Shown one piece after another: positions 1 through 6,653 of a stretch of DNA of 11,659 nt. Source of the stretch: JAXHUA01 sp034189695 (GTDB taxonomy: Bacteria > Chloroflexota > Dehalococcoidia > E44-bin15). Both the position numbers and the translations under genes were made by a program. The first letter of the stretch is position 1; the number at the start of each line of letters is the position of its first letter. The stretch spans positions 1-11,659 of the forward strand of contig JAXHUA010000077.1 in NCBI GenBank assembly GCA_034189695.1. The letters are read 5' to 3'. The notes beneath the pieces were generated by a model. It had not been told where the DNA came from and did no database searches. It saw nothing but the letters and a program-made list of their open reading frames with translations.

Positions 1-561
1 CCTCTCGTCTGCCAGGTGACGGAACAGGGCCTCAATGTCGGAGTGCAGATGCACCACGATGGTCACAACATCGCTCGGCCCGGCCCCCGGCCCCGGCTTC
101 TCGACTACGCGCCGTATCTCACCATTCGAATCAAGGACCAGGTACCCGCCAGGAAAGTACCTTCCCACCTTCGTTCCAAGAAGGTAGGACGTCGCGGACA
201 CCCGTTCGCGGGCGCTGAGCACACTCTGATAGGCGGAAGCGTCGACAACATCCCCAGGGCTGACCACGATTACCTCGCCCTCCACAAGGTGCCGGGCAGC
301 TCTCAAAGCCCCACCCATTCCCGAGGGCTCAGTCTGGACGGCCAACCCTACGCGCGCCTCTGTGTAGCTATGGAGAATGCCCTCAAGGGCGTCGGCGTTC
401 TGCCTGTTTGCCACAACGACGAGGTCGCTCAACCCCGCGGCAAGCGCCGTCTCCACCTGATGCTCCAGCAGGGTCTTGCCCAGGAACTTGAGCCCTGACT
501 TGTCCCCAGGAAGGGGGGACATCCGGCTGCCAACGCCACCGCAGAGGAAGACAACCTGCAC
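1..561 (-). CDS. Sugar-phosphate nucleotidyltransferase, C-terminus cut by window edge
   Basis: The frame is open from a GTG at 561 to the window edge, giving 187 residues of a nucleotidyltransferase of the NTP_transferase fold. Such enzymes join a sugar 1-phosphate to an NTP to make an activated nucleotide sugar in the cytoplasm. The N-terminal nucleotide-binding signature GGVGSRM is at residues 8-14 and is followed by K25 in KFLGKTLLEH. Further in are EPSGMGGAL, SPGDVVD (metal-binding Asp region) and VVEKPG, the order expected for sugar nucleotidyltransferases. MobA-like transferases share the first motif, but the VEKP segment favours the sugar type. The GTG lies 3 nt after the deacetylase stop and has GAGG about 7 nt upstream, so the two genes are probably translated from one message. 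There is no ATG at the start. Substrate unknown. Confidence 0.8.
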   Translation of the reverse strand, partial: MQVVFLCGGVGSRMSPLPGDKSGLKFLGKTLLEHQVETALAAGLSDLVVVANRQNADALEGILHSYTEARVGLAVQTEPSGMGGALRAARHLVEGEVIVVSPGDVVDASAYQSVLSARERVSATSYLLGTKVGRYFPGGYLVLDSNGEIRRVVEKPGPGAGPSDVVTIVVHLHSDIEALFRHLADER

Positions 562-564
562 TGC

Positions 565-1272
565 CTACCTCGCTTGCCATTGTGGCATCTCGACGCGGTG
601 GAAGGCCTCGGCCAGAGGAACGCCATTGCCCTCACCCGTCTTCGCCGCCCGCTCCTCCATGCGCTGCCTTACCGCGTCCATGAAGTGGCCCACCTGGCTC
701 GCGTGGCATCCAAGTGCAGCCATCTTGGTCTCAAATGTCTCGGTGATGTCGATGTAGAGGTTGGGTTCCTCTGACGCCCAGAGATACACCTCCCTGACAG
801 CGTGAGGCTCGAGGCCCTCAACCATGTGCTCCGGATAGGAGAGACGGTCGCGGGCATAGGGGAAGACCGCATCAAGCGTGACGATTCCGGTTATGCGGTG
901 GTCGCGGTGCCACAGGTACCTGCGGTACGGGTCGGCGGTGACCACCACGTCGGGTCGATGCTTCCTTATCAGCCTCACCAGCTCGCCGCGGAAGGCCGGG
1001 GTATCCTCCAGGCCTCCGTCAGGGTGGCCCAGGAACACGACCTCTTTCACTCCGAGCAGACCGGCCGCGTCCAGTTGCTCCTGTCGGCGGATTCCAGCAA
1101 GCCTCTCCGAGGTCATCTCCGGGTCTGAACTCCCTTTGTCGCCGTTCGTGCACACGACGTACACTACTTCCCGGCCCTGCTTCGTCCACGACGCAACCGT
1201 ACCGGCGACCCCGAACTCAGCGTCGTCGGGATGCGGCGTTACAACCATCATTCTTGTAGGGGACTCTTCCAT
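565..1272 (-). CDS. PIG-L/LmbE family zinc-dependent deacetylase (MshB/BshB-like)
   Basis: A 235-residue PIG-L domain protein, the usual family length. These cytoplasmic enzymes remove the acetyl group from GlcNAc-containing small molecules such as GlcNAc-inositol (MshB) or GlcNAc-malate (BshB). The zinc and catalytic motif PHPDD is at residues 13-17 (H14, D17), and the second metal motif HRDH is at 122-125. FLGHPDGGL (80-88) is another family hallmark. The ATG at 1272 was chosen because the GTG at 1314 would lie upstream of the likely transcript start given by the promoter at 1305-1333. An ATG pair at 1251/1248 is also possible. No clear Shine-Dalgarno is seen. The gene heads an operon with the nucleotidyltransferase and is divergent from the tandem-GNAT gene, suggesting shared control. 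The fold is secure, the substrate is not. Confidence 0.9.
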   Translation of the reverse strand: MEESPTRMMVVTPHPDDAEFGVAGTVASWTKQGREVVYVVCTNGDKGSSDPEMTSERLAGIRRQEQLDAAGLLGVKEVVFLGHPDGGLEDTPAFRGELVRLIRKHRPDVVVTADPYRRYLWHRDHRITGIVTLDAVFPYARDRLSYPEHMVEGLEPHAVREVYLWASEEPNLYIDITETFETKMAALGCHASQVGHFMDAVRQRMEERAAKTGEGNGVPLAEAFHRVEMPQWQAR

Positions 1273-1304
1273 GAACGGGGGATCGCCAATGGGTACTGCC
1301 TGAG

Positions 1305-1334
1305 ATTGTATCACACGTATCGTTCAGCTACAAT
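1305..1334. promoter_or_regulatory. Face-to-face divergent sigma70-like promoters built on one dyad
   Basis: ATTGTA (1305-1310) and TACAAT (1329-1334) form an inverted repeat 18 nt apart. On the plus strand TTGTAT (1306-1311), a 17-nt spacer and TACAAT (1329-1334) make a promoter for the GNAT gene. On the minus strand TTGTAG (complement of 1328-1333), a 17-nt spacer and TACAAT (complement of 1305-1310) make one for the deacetylase. Each -10 element overlaps the -35 of the opposite promoter, so polymerase could hardly occupy both at once. Matches to -10 are 5/6 and to -35 only 3/6. Confidence 0.45.
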
Positions 1335-1378
1335 GATTCGCGCACCCCGTCAGCGTGCCGGCATGGAGGGGTTCCGAC

Positions 1379-2290
1379 GTGACCACAATCCGCAGCTTCC
1401 AGTCTGATGACATCCCAGCCTACGTACACCTCATCAGCGAGCTTCAGCCGGTCGACCAGCTGGGAGCGGCCACTTCTGAGGAGCAAACGAGACGCCTTCT
1501 GGGCCGGCCACGATGTCATCCCGAACAGGACATATTCGTCGCCGACGAGCGGGGCCGCCTCACCGGCTACATCGAAGTCCACCGTGAACTCGAGATCGGG
1601 CGCCTTGTCCTCACCGGGGGCGTCCACCCCGCGTGCCGCCGTCGCGGCCTGGGAAGCAGATTGCTGGAGGCCGGGCTCAAGTGCGGCTCGGACCTGGGCG
1701 CAAAGAGAGCGCACGTCCCCGTGGCCGAGAGTGAGACCGGCTCTCAGGGCTTTCTCGAGAACAGAGGTTTCACCCTTGTCCGCCGTCAGTACCAGATGGG
1801 CCTCACCGAATGTGGCAACCTCCCACCGCAGATGCCAGCGGGCTATGTTGTGGACCACTTCGCCCGCGGCGACGAGGAGAGCCTCTGCGCCATACAGAAT
1901 CTGGCGTTTGCCGAGCACTGGGGGTTCTGTCCCAACACGGTGGAGGAGGTCCGCTACATGGTGAACGTGGTCTGCCCCCCCGCGGAGGGTGTCCTGTTCA
2001 TCAGCAGCGACCGGAAGAAGAAAGCGGGCTACTGCTGGACGGCGGCGCACCCCACTGACAGCAGAAAGGGCCTGGTCCACATGATGGGCGTGGCCCCCGA
2101 CTGCCGCGGTATGGGTCTCGGCAGAGCCGTGCTCCTCGCAGGTATCGAATACTTGAGAAGCCGGGGCATTGATGAGATAGGACTGACCGTGGATTGTGAG
2201 AACCGAGCGGCACTGGCCCTCTACCAGTCAGCGGGTTTCACGAGGACAGCCACAACCTTGTGGTATGAGCGGGGGCTAGACGCTCAATAG
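1379..2290 (+). CDS. Tandem-GNAT N-acetyltransferase, MshD-like architecture
   Basis: A 303-residue protein with two GNAT folds in series, the length and layout of mycothiol synthase MshD. Family members transfer an acyl group from acetyl-CoA to an amine. The acetyl-CoA loop of the first domain is RRRGLG (residues 87-92). The second domain has RGMGLG (243-248), followed by NRAALALYQSAGF, the typical C-terminal GNAT strand. FAEHWG (177-182) lies at the start of the second domain; this HWG element is more typical of uncharacterised tandem GNATs than of true MshD. The GTG at 1379 was preferred over the GTG at 1355 because GGAGGGG (1365-1371) sits 7 nt upstream. It diverges from the deacetylase, and its last 15 bases overlap the end of the convergent glycosyltransferase. 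Acyl acceptor unknown. Confidence 0.85.
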   Translation: MTTIRSFQSDDIPAYVHLISELQPVDQLGAATSEEQTRRLLGRPRCHPEQDIFVADERGRLTGYIEVHRELEIGRLVLTGGVHPACRRRGLGSRLLEAGLKCGSDLGAKRAHVPVAESETGSQGFLENRGFTLVRRQYQMGLTECGNLPPQMPAGYVVDHFARGDEESLCAIQNLAFAEHWGFCPNTVEEVRYMVNVVCPPAEGVLFISSDRKKKAGYCWTAAHPTDSRKGLVHMMGVAPDCRGMGLGRAVLLAGIEYLRSRGIDEIGLTVDCENRAALALYQSAGFTRTATTLWYERGLDAQ

Positions 2291-3478
2291 CTCGTCATAC
2301 AACCCACGCACCTCCTGTGCCACCGCAGCCCAACCGTAGCCGATCGCCGACGCGCGAGCCGCTTCCCCCATGCGGCGGCGCGAAGTCTCATCCCTCAGCA
2401 GCACGTCCAGGCTCCTGGCAAACGCCTCGGGCGACAACTCATCCACCAGATAGCCGGTCTCACCGTCGATGACCGTCGTCGCCAGCCCCCCGACCCGAGA
2501 AGCCACCACCGGGGTGCCGCACGCCATCGCCTCGAGCGCCACCAGCCCGAAGCTCTCATGATAGGACGGCACCACACAGATGTCGGCTGCGCTGTAGAAC
2601 AGTGGCATCTTCTCTTGTCCCACAGCGCCGAAGAAAGTCGTCTTCCCGGCGAGGCCCAGCTCGGCCGAGAGAGACCGGAGCCGAGCCACTTCACCGTTGG
2701 GCTCAGAGTCGCCTCCCACGACCAAGAGACGCAGGTCGTCATGGTTCGAGAGGACTGCCACCGCCCGCAGCAGGATATCTATCCCCTTGAACGCCTGGAG
2801 CCTGCCCGCGAAGAGCAGTGTCCGGGAGCGGTCTGCAATGCCGATCCCGCTGAGCGCTTCCTCGTGATTGACCGGACGGAAGAGATCAAGGTCAACCCCA
2901 CAGCGTATGACCCTCACCCGGTTCGGCTGGGCCCCGTACAGCGTGATGAGATTCTCCTTCTCCTCAAGGGTGAAGGCGACAACGGCGTCCGCGGCGCGCA
3001 CCGCCTCCCGCTCAGCCTCCAAGCGCAAGGGGGGCTCCTTCTCCGCCGGCCGCGCGCGGTTCTTGACCGCCCCGAGCGTGTGGAACGTGGCTACGTGGGG
3101 TATCCCGAGCCCAGCTCGAACCTGCTCCGCCGCCACCGCAGAGAGCCAGTAGTGGCTGTGCAGCAGGTCGTAGGTGAGCCCCTCTCTATCCTTGAAGTCC
3201 CGGAGTCTGCGCACGAATTCCGGCAGGCACCTGTATATGTCGGTCTTCGGTGTGTCCTCCAGCTCGCCCGCAGCCAGATGAACGAGGCGCACCCCGTCCC
3301 CCAGTTCCAGCACCTCGGGTTCGGCCGGGTCATGCCAGCGGGTGAACACGTCCAGACTCAGCCCAAGCTTCCCGAGTTCGCGGCTCAACTCCCTCACATA
3401 TACGTTCATGCCACCCGTATCACGGCTACCGAGTGACCTTATCGGACAGCCATGAACTGTGATCACAGCAACATGCAT
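2276..3478 (-). CDS. GT4 family glycosyltransferase, MshA-like
   Basis: A 400-residue retaining GT-B glycosyltransferase. The N-terminal acceptor domain carries TGGMNVYVRELSREL (21-35), the glycine-rich nucleotide-sugar loop seen in MshA and in sucrose-phosphate synthase-like GT4 enzymes, and TFHTLG with H133. The C-terminal donor domain has LLFAGRLQAFKG (R226, K231) and the E-x7-E motif ESFGLVALE (E308, E316), followed by GTPVVAS and GGL. MshA joins GlcNAc from UDP-GlcNAc to inositol 3-phosphate, but the acceptor here cannot be read from sequence. No membrane segment is evident, so it is probably cytoplasmic. The ATG at 3478 has CAGGAG about 8 nt upstream and starts 4 nt after the stop of the GNAT-like gene, so the pair is one operon. 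The 3' end overlaps the convergent tandem-GNAT gene by 15 bases. Confidence 0.9.
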   Translation of the reverse strand: MHVAVITVHGCPIRSLGSRDTGGMNVYVRELSRELGKLGLSLDVFTRWHDPAEPEVLELGDGVRLVHLAAGELEDTPKTDIYRCLPEFVRRLRDFKDREGLTYDLLHSHYWLSAVAAEQVRAGLGIPHVATFHTLGAVKNRARPAEKEPPLRLEAEREAVRAADAVVAFTLEEKENLITLYGAQPNRVRVIRCGVDLDLFRPVNHEEALSGIGIADRSRTLLFAGRLQAFKGIDILLRAVAVLSNHDDLRLLVVGGDSEPNGEVARLRSLSAELGLAGKTTFFGAVGQEKMPLFYSAADICVVPSYHESFGLVALEAMACGTPVVASRVGGLATTVIDGETGYLVDELSPEAFARSLDVLLRDETSRRRMGEAARASAIGYGWAAVAQEVRGLYDELLSV

Positions 3479-3482
3479 GGTC

Positions 3483-4496
3483 TCAACTCCTGGATATCAC
3501 GCACCGGTACAGGAGCACATCCTCGGCCCCGAGGTTGTACTTGTACGGCTCACTTCCCCTGAGGAAGTCGAATCGTCTCTTGCCCTCTACAATGCCCTGC
3601 TCCAGGCAGTGGACTTTGAGAATCAGCCCGGCACTTAGAGAGGAGTACTCAGAGTCGTAGCCGCTGTTGTAAAGATACAGGTCATTCCCATAGTCGAAGC
3701 ACAGGACCGTGGCCGCCCGCACCCTGCCAATCTCGAGGAACCACAGCCTCACGTAGCCCCGGGCCGCCAGCGCTCGAACCATGGTCTCAAAGAAGGCCCG
3801 CCTCTCCTCGGTCATGAAGCCGGCCTTCTCGCCTTCGCTCAGCTCGAACAGCCGGAAGAAGCACTCCAGCTCCGCAACGATTCCCCCCCTGTCAGTGACA
3901 CTATGGAAGCTTGCCGACCTCGTCTGGTCAAGCCGCCGCAGCTTCCGTCTGAGCTCGTGTCGCTGCTTCTTCGCCAGCAGTGACATGTAGCCGTCCCATG
4001 TGGAAGGGAGCACGAGCTGGGGACTCACATCTTCCACCGTAGTGTCGACGCGGTAACCCCTGCGCTCCGCCTCCGGCACGAAGTGCGCCAGAGCAAGAGA
4101 TCGAGGAAGCAGTGAATGAAGAGCGATGGACTCCCATGACATCGCCGCCAGGCGGTCCAGCAGGAGGGACATCACCGCCTTCTCCTCGCCTTCACGAGCG
4201 ATGAAGTCCATATAGTCACATACGTCTGGACTGCCGATGAATGACAAGCCGGCCCCCTGTCGCATGAACGGGACTACGCCTACAAGCTCACCGTCACGCT
4301 GCACCGAGAAGAGCATCAGGGCATCATCTCCGCCGAATGCACGCCACCATGCACTCTGCCACTCGGGGGTGAGAAAGACGTGGTTATTGGGACACTGCGG
4401 GAGAAGCTCTCGCCATTCCTGCTCCAGACCGGCGAAGCTTCCGCGAGCAATGGAGTAGTCCATCGCATGCCCAGTATAGCATCCTGCACATGCCAT
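3483..4496 (-). CDS. BioF2/FemAB-like GNAT-fold acyl or aminoacyl transferase
   Basis: A 337-residue member of the BioF2-like Acetyltransf_6 family, which is structurally related to FemAB peptidyltransferases and CelD-type proteins. Visible hallmarks are VFLTPEWQSAWWRAFGG near the N-terminus, the basic stretch KKQRHELRRKLRRL (about 176-189) that precedes the C-terminal GNAT domain, and FDFLRGSEPYKYNLG near the end, the usual closing motif. Members transfer acyl or aminoacyl groups in polysaccharide or cell-surface assembly; the substrate here is unknown. The ATG at 4496 was chosen because AAGGAG lies 8 nt upstream. The ATG at 4463 has only a weak ribosome site, and the GTG at 4505 overlaps the Shine-Dalgarno. 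The chosen start gives a Cys-rich N-terminus (C3, C6, C9-type spacing), which may be incidental. It is the first gene of the operon with the GT4 enzyme. Confidence 0.82.
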   Translation of the reverse strand: MACAGCYTGHAMDYSIARGSFAGLEQEWRELLPQCPNNHVFLTPEWQSAWWRAFGGDDALMLFSVQRDGELVGVVPFMRQGAGLSFIGSPDVCDYMDFIAREGEEKAVMSLLLDRLAAMSWESIALHSLLPRSLALAHFVPEAERRGYRVDTTVEDVSPQLVLPSTWDGYMSLLAKKQRHELRRKLRRLDQTRSASFHSVTDRGGIVAELECFFRLFELSEGEKAGFMTEERRAFFETMVRALAARGYVRLWFLEIGRVRAATVLCFDYGNDLYLYNSGYDSEYSSLSAGLILKVHCLEQGIVEGKRRFDFLRGSEPYKYNLGAEDVLLYRCVISRS

Positions 4497-4511
4497 GCCA
4501 ATCACTCCTTT

Positions 4512-4540
4512 TTGACACGGGGGCCATTTTGTCTTATAGC
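4512..4540 (+). promoter_or_regulatory. Sigma70-like promoter for the MBL-fold gene, with overlapping minus-strand -10
   Basis: TTGACA (4512-4517, perfect -35) is followed after 17 nt by TATAGC (4535-4540, 4/6), placing transcription start about 25 nt before the ATG at 4574. On the opposite strand the same AT-rich patch reads TATAAG (complement of 4533-4538, 5/6), a plausible -10 for the BioF2-like/GT4 operon, though no good -35 is seen for it. Confidence 0.55.
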
Positions 4541-4573
4541 CCGTCTGTCGCCAAGTCCAGGTCGGGAGGTTGC

Positions 4574-5200
4574 ATGAACTGGCACTACGACGGAGAAATC
4601 CAGATACGGAAGCTCGCCACCAAACCCTTCGACACCAACTGTTATGTTGTCGCCTGTCCGCGAAGCGGAGAGGCTGTCATCATCGACACGCCGGCCGAGT
4701 CTGCGAAGATACTGGCCCAGGCGAAAGGCCTGAGGATAACCCACATACTGATCACCCACACTCATCTCGACCACCTCGGCGCCTTCGACGACGTGCGAGA
4801 CAGGCTCAAGGCGCCGGTGGCCATTCACCCATCGGAGGCAAATGCTCTGTCGTCACCTCCGGACCTGACGCTCGAGGATGGAGACGTGGTTGCCTTCGGC
4901 ACGGTTCAACTGCGGGTGCTCCACACCCCGGGCAGCATCTGCCTTCTGTCGGGCAAGCACCTTTTTCCCGGGGACACTCTCTTCCCGGGAGGCCCCGGCA
5001 AGACGGGCAACCCCGCAGCCTTCGAGCAGATACTGAGCTCGATTACGGACAAGCTGTTCGTTCTTCCAGACGAGACGCTGGTCTACCCCGGGCATGGTGA
5101 CGACACGGTCATCGGCAAGGAGAAGCAGGCGTATGCCATGTTCTCCGGCCGCCCCCGGCAGCCAGGTCTCTGCGGCGACGTGCTCTGGCTCTCTTCCTGA
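4574..5200 (+). CDS. MBL-fold hydrolase, glyoxalase II-like
   Basis: A 208-residue metallo-beta-lactamase fold protein, the length of short GloB-like thioesterases. Family members hydrolyse thioesters such as S-acyl-glutathione. The binuclear metal motif THTHLDH is at 61-67 (H62, H64, D66, H67), the bridging Asp is D134 in FPGDTLFPGG, and the last His is H174 in YPGHGDDT. The third-His region reads LHTPGSICL (H117), where most relatives have a doubled HTPG; four residues appear to be missing. The ATG at 4574 follows GGGAGG (4564-4569) with a 4-nt gap and lies downstream of a good promoter, so longer readings from 4490 are unlikely. The gene diverges from the GT4/BioF2-like operon. A role on a low-molecular-weight thiol thioester is an inference from the neighbours only. 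Confidence 0.85.
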   Translation: MNWHYDGEIQIRKLATKPFDTNCYVVACPRSGEAVIIDTPAESAKILAQAKGLRITHILITHTHLDHLGAFDDVRDRLKAPVAIHPSEANALSSPPDLTLEDGDVVAFGTVQLRVLHTPGSICLLSGKHLFPGDTLFPGGPGKTGNPAAFEQILSSITDKLFVLPDETLVYPGHGDDTVIGKEKQAYAMFSGRPRQPGLCGDVLWLSS

Positions 5201-5206
5201 GCCAGA
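5184..5206. terminator. 8-bp hairpin between convergent genes, no T-tract
   Basis: TCTGGCTC (5184-5191) and GAGCCAGA (5199-5206) pair perfectly around a 7-nt loop and include the stop codon of the MBL-fold gene. It lies between that gene and the convergent kor operon. No run of T follows on either strand, so it is not a standard intrinsic terminator; it may stabilise 3' ends. Confidence 0.35.
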
Positions 5207-5259
5207 CAAACGCAGCAGTCCGGAGAGTTGACGCTGCTGAGAAGACACCCGGGCTTCAC

Positions 5260-5835
5260 TCAGACCCCAAACCCGCTGCCACCACCCCCGGTCCTGAGGG
5301 ACTCGGCAATCTCCATCCCCCTCTTCAGAGCGGTCTGGTTCGCATGGAGTCCACCGGCGGGTGATAGCTTCCGCAAGGCCTGACTCAGAGCCCGGCGTGA
5401 CACCATCTTCGTCCTCTCTGCTACCAGGCCGAGTGCCACAATGTTCGCGCTGAGCGAGCTGCCCGTGGCCTCCTCCGATAGCTTCGACAACGGCACCGCA
5501 GTGACCAAAGGGAAGCCGCCGAGCGCCCTCCGCACGTGAGAGGTGTCCACCACGACGAGACCGTGCTCCGGCAGGTGCTGGTGGCACTCCTCGAAGGCCT
5601 CCTCACTGAAGATGACGAGTACGTCCGGCTGAAGCACTTTGGGGTAGTCTATCTCATCAGTGCTTATGATGACGTCGGCCTGGCTCGGCCCACCCCGCTT
5701 CTGAGCGCCGAAGAAATGATTGATAACAGCGTTGTTCCCGTCCTCGATGGCCGCTTCGGCAAGCACGGTGCCGGCCAGCCCCAGGCCCTGCCCTCCCTGC
5801 CCCACCAGCCGCACTTCCCAGCGCTTGTTCTTCAA
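5260..5835 (-). CDS. korC: 2-oxoacid:ferredoxin oxidoreductase, gamma subunit
   Basis: A 191-residue gamma (POR/KOR domain) subunit, last gene of the operon. Together with alpha and beta it forms the enzyme that oxidatively decarboxylates a 2-oxoacid to the acyl-CoA and reduces ferredoxin; this subunit helps bind coenzyme A. The opening glycine motif GQGGQG (12-17) and the FFGAQKRGGPSQADV segment (41-55), equivalent to the RGG motif of the family, are both present. The start is TTG at 5835, which overlaps the beta-subunit stop as TTGA; no ATG is available at a suitable place, and the ribosome site is weak, so translation is probably coupled. The C-terminus ends in a glycine-rich tail (TGGGGSGFGV). 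Gene order and subunit lengths match oorDABC of Epsilonproteobacteria, favouring 2-oxoglutarate over pyruvate. Confidence 0.9.
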   Translation of the reverse strand: MKNKRWEVRLVGQGGQGLGLAGTVLAEAAIEDGNNAVINHFFGAQKRGGPSQADVIISTDEIDYPKVLQPDVLVIFSEEAFEECHQHLPEHGLVVVDTSHVRRALGGFPLVTAVPLSKLSEEATGSSLSANIVALGLVAERTKMVSRRALSQALRKLSPAGGLHANQTALKRGMEIAESLRTGGGGSGFGV

Positions 5836-6653
5836 GCTCTCGCTCTCTTCCTTGCGCTGGCGATGAGCTTCTGGTAAGTCTCCACGTAGCCCGGCAGTTC
5901 GCGGTCCACCAGCACTCCACGAGGTATCTTCCCTGGCGCAGCCCTGTCACCGACGGGGGTAGTATTGTCACGAAACCATTTCAACATCTCTACCGCATCG
6001 CCCGCCTGGTTCAGCTCCCCGTAGGAGACCGGACACTGCGTCAGCACCTCAATGACCGAGAACCCCCGTTTCTCGATGCCCCTCGCAATGAGCCTGTCAA
6101 GCTCCATGGCATGGTAGGTGGTGCTTCTGGCCACGAAGGACGCTCCAGCAGCTTCAGCCATCCTCGCAATATCGAAGGCCTGCTCTATCTGGCCGAAGGG
6201 TGCGGTCAGGCCCCGTTCGCCCGTTGGCGTCGTCGGGGATACCTGCCCACCGGTCATGCCGTATATGCGGTTGTTGACCACTATCGCCGTAAGCTCCACG
6301 TTGCGCCTGGCAGCATGTATGAAATGGTTGCCCCCTATCGCCAGCGCATCTCCGTCCCCCATCACGACGATTATCTCCATGTCTGGTCGCGCCAGCTTCA
6401 ACCCGGTGGCGAAGGCCAGCGCACGCCCATGGGTAGTGTGCATCGTGTTGAAATCCACGTACACCGGCATCCGCCCGGTGCAGCCGATTCCCGAGAGAAG
6501 CGCCACCTCGTCCTTGGACAGGTTGAGCGCCTGCACCGCCCTGATAATGGCACCGAGAACAGTGCCAATCCCGCAGCCAGGACACCATACGCTGGGGAAC
6601 CTCTTGTGCGTCCTGAGATAGTCGTGCTCCGGTATGGCCGCTTTCTTCTTCAC
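5832..6653 (-). CDS. korB: 2-oxoacid:ferredoxin oxidoreductase, beta subunit (TPP-binding)
   Basis: A 273-residue thiamine-diphosphate-binding beta subunit, typical of KorB/OorB in length. The N-terminal WCPGCG (23-28) supplies family-conserved cysteines, and SGIGCTGR (54-61) follows. The TPP/Mg motif is GDGDALAIGGNH (99-110), completed by NNRIYGMTGGQVSPTTP (127-143). The start is GTG at 6653, overlapping the alpha-subunit stop as GTGA, which points to translational coupling; the 3' end overlaps the gamma start in the same way. There is no fused ferredoxin domain: iron-sulfur clusters are on the separate small subunit. Role in the cell: reductive or oxidative TCA-type interconversion of 2-oxoglutarate and succinyl-CoA is the best inference, with other 2-oxoacids not excluded. 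Confidence 0.93.
   Translation of the reverse strand: MKKKAAIPEHDYLRTHKRFPSVWCPGCGIGTVLGAIIRAVQALNLSKDEVALLSGIGCTGRMPVYVDFNTMHTTHGRALAFATGLKLARPDMEIIVVMGDGDALAIGGNHFIHAARRNVELTAIVVNNRIYGMTGGQVSPTTPTGERGLTAPFGQIEQAFDIARMAEAAGASFVARSTTYHAMELDRLIARGIEKRGFSVIEVLTQCPVSYGELNQAGDAVEMLKWFRDNTTPVGDRAAPGKIPRGVLVDRELPGYVETYQKLIASARKRARA

Noticed and set aside
1407..1964. Long alternative frame on the plus strand within the tandem-GNAT gene
   Set aside because: Low-complexity Ser/Arg/Ala composition typical of an out-of-frame reading of GC-rich coding sequence; the GNAT frame has clear motifs.
2558..3436. A 292-codon plus-strand frame opposite the glycosyltransferase
   Set aside because: No recognisable motif, and it is fully antisense to a gene with strong GT4 signatures; it results from GC-rich codon use.
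565..4496. Complete mycothiol or bacillithiol biosynthesis locus
   Set aside because: No MshC or BshC cysteine ligase is visible, and the tandem-GNAT protein has the HWG feature of uncharacterised relatives, so gene symbols mshA, mshB and mshD were withheld.
4490..4573. Longer N-terminus of the MBL-fold protein from 4490
   Set aside because: The region contains the likely promoter (TTGACA / TATAGC), and the ATG at 4574 has its own ribosome site and begins the conserved domain.
5184..5206. Strong bidirectional intrinsic terminator
   Set aside because: The hairpin is good but there is no T-run on either side, and it overlaps a stop codon; kept only as a low-confidence site.
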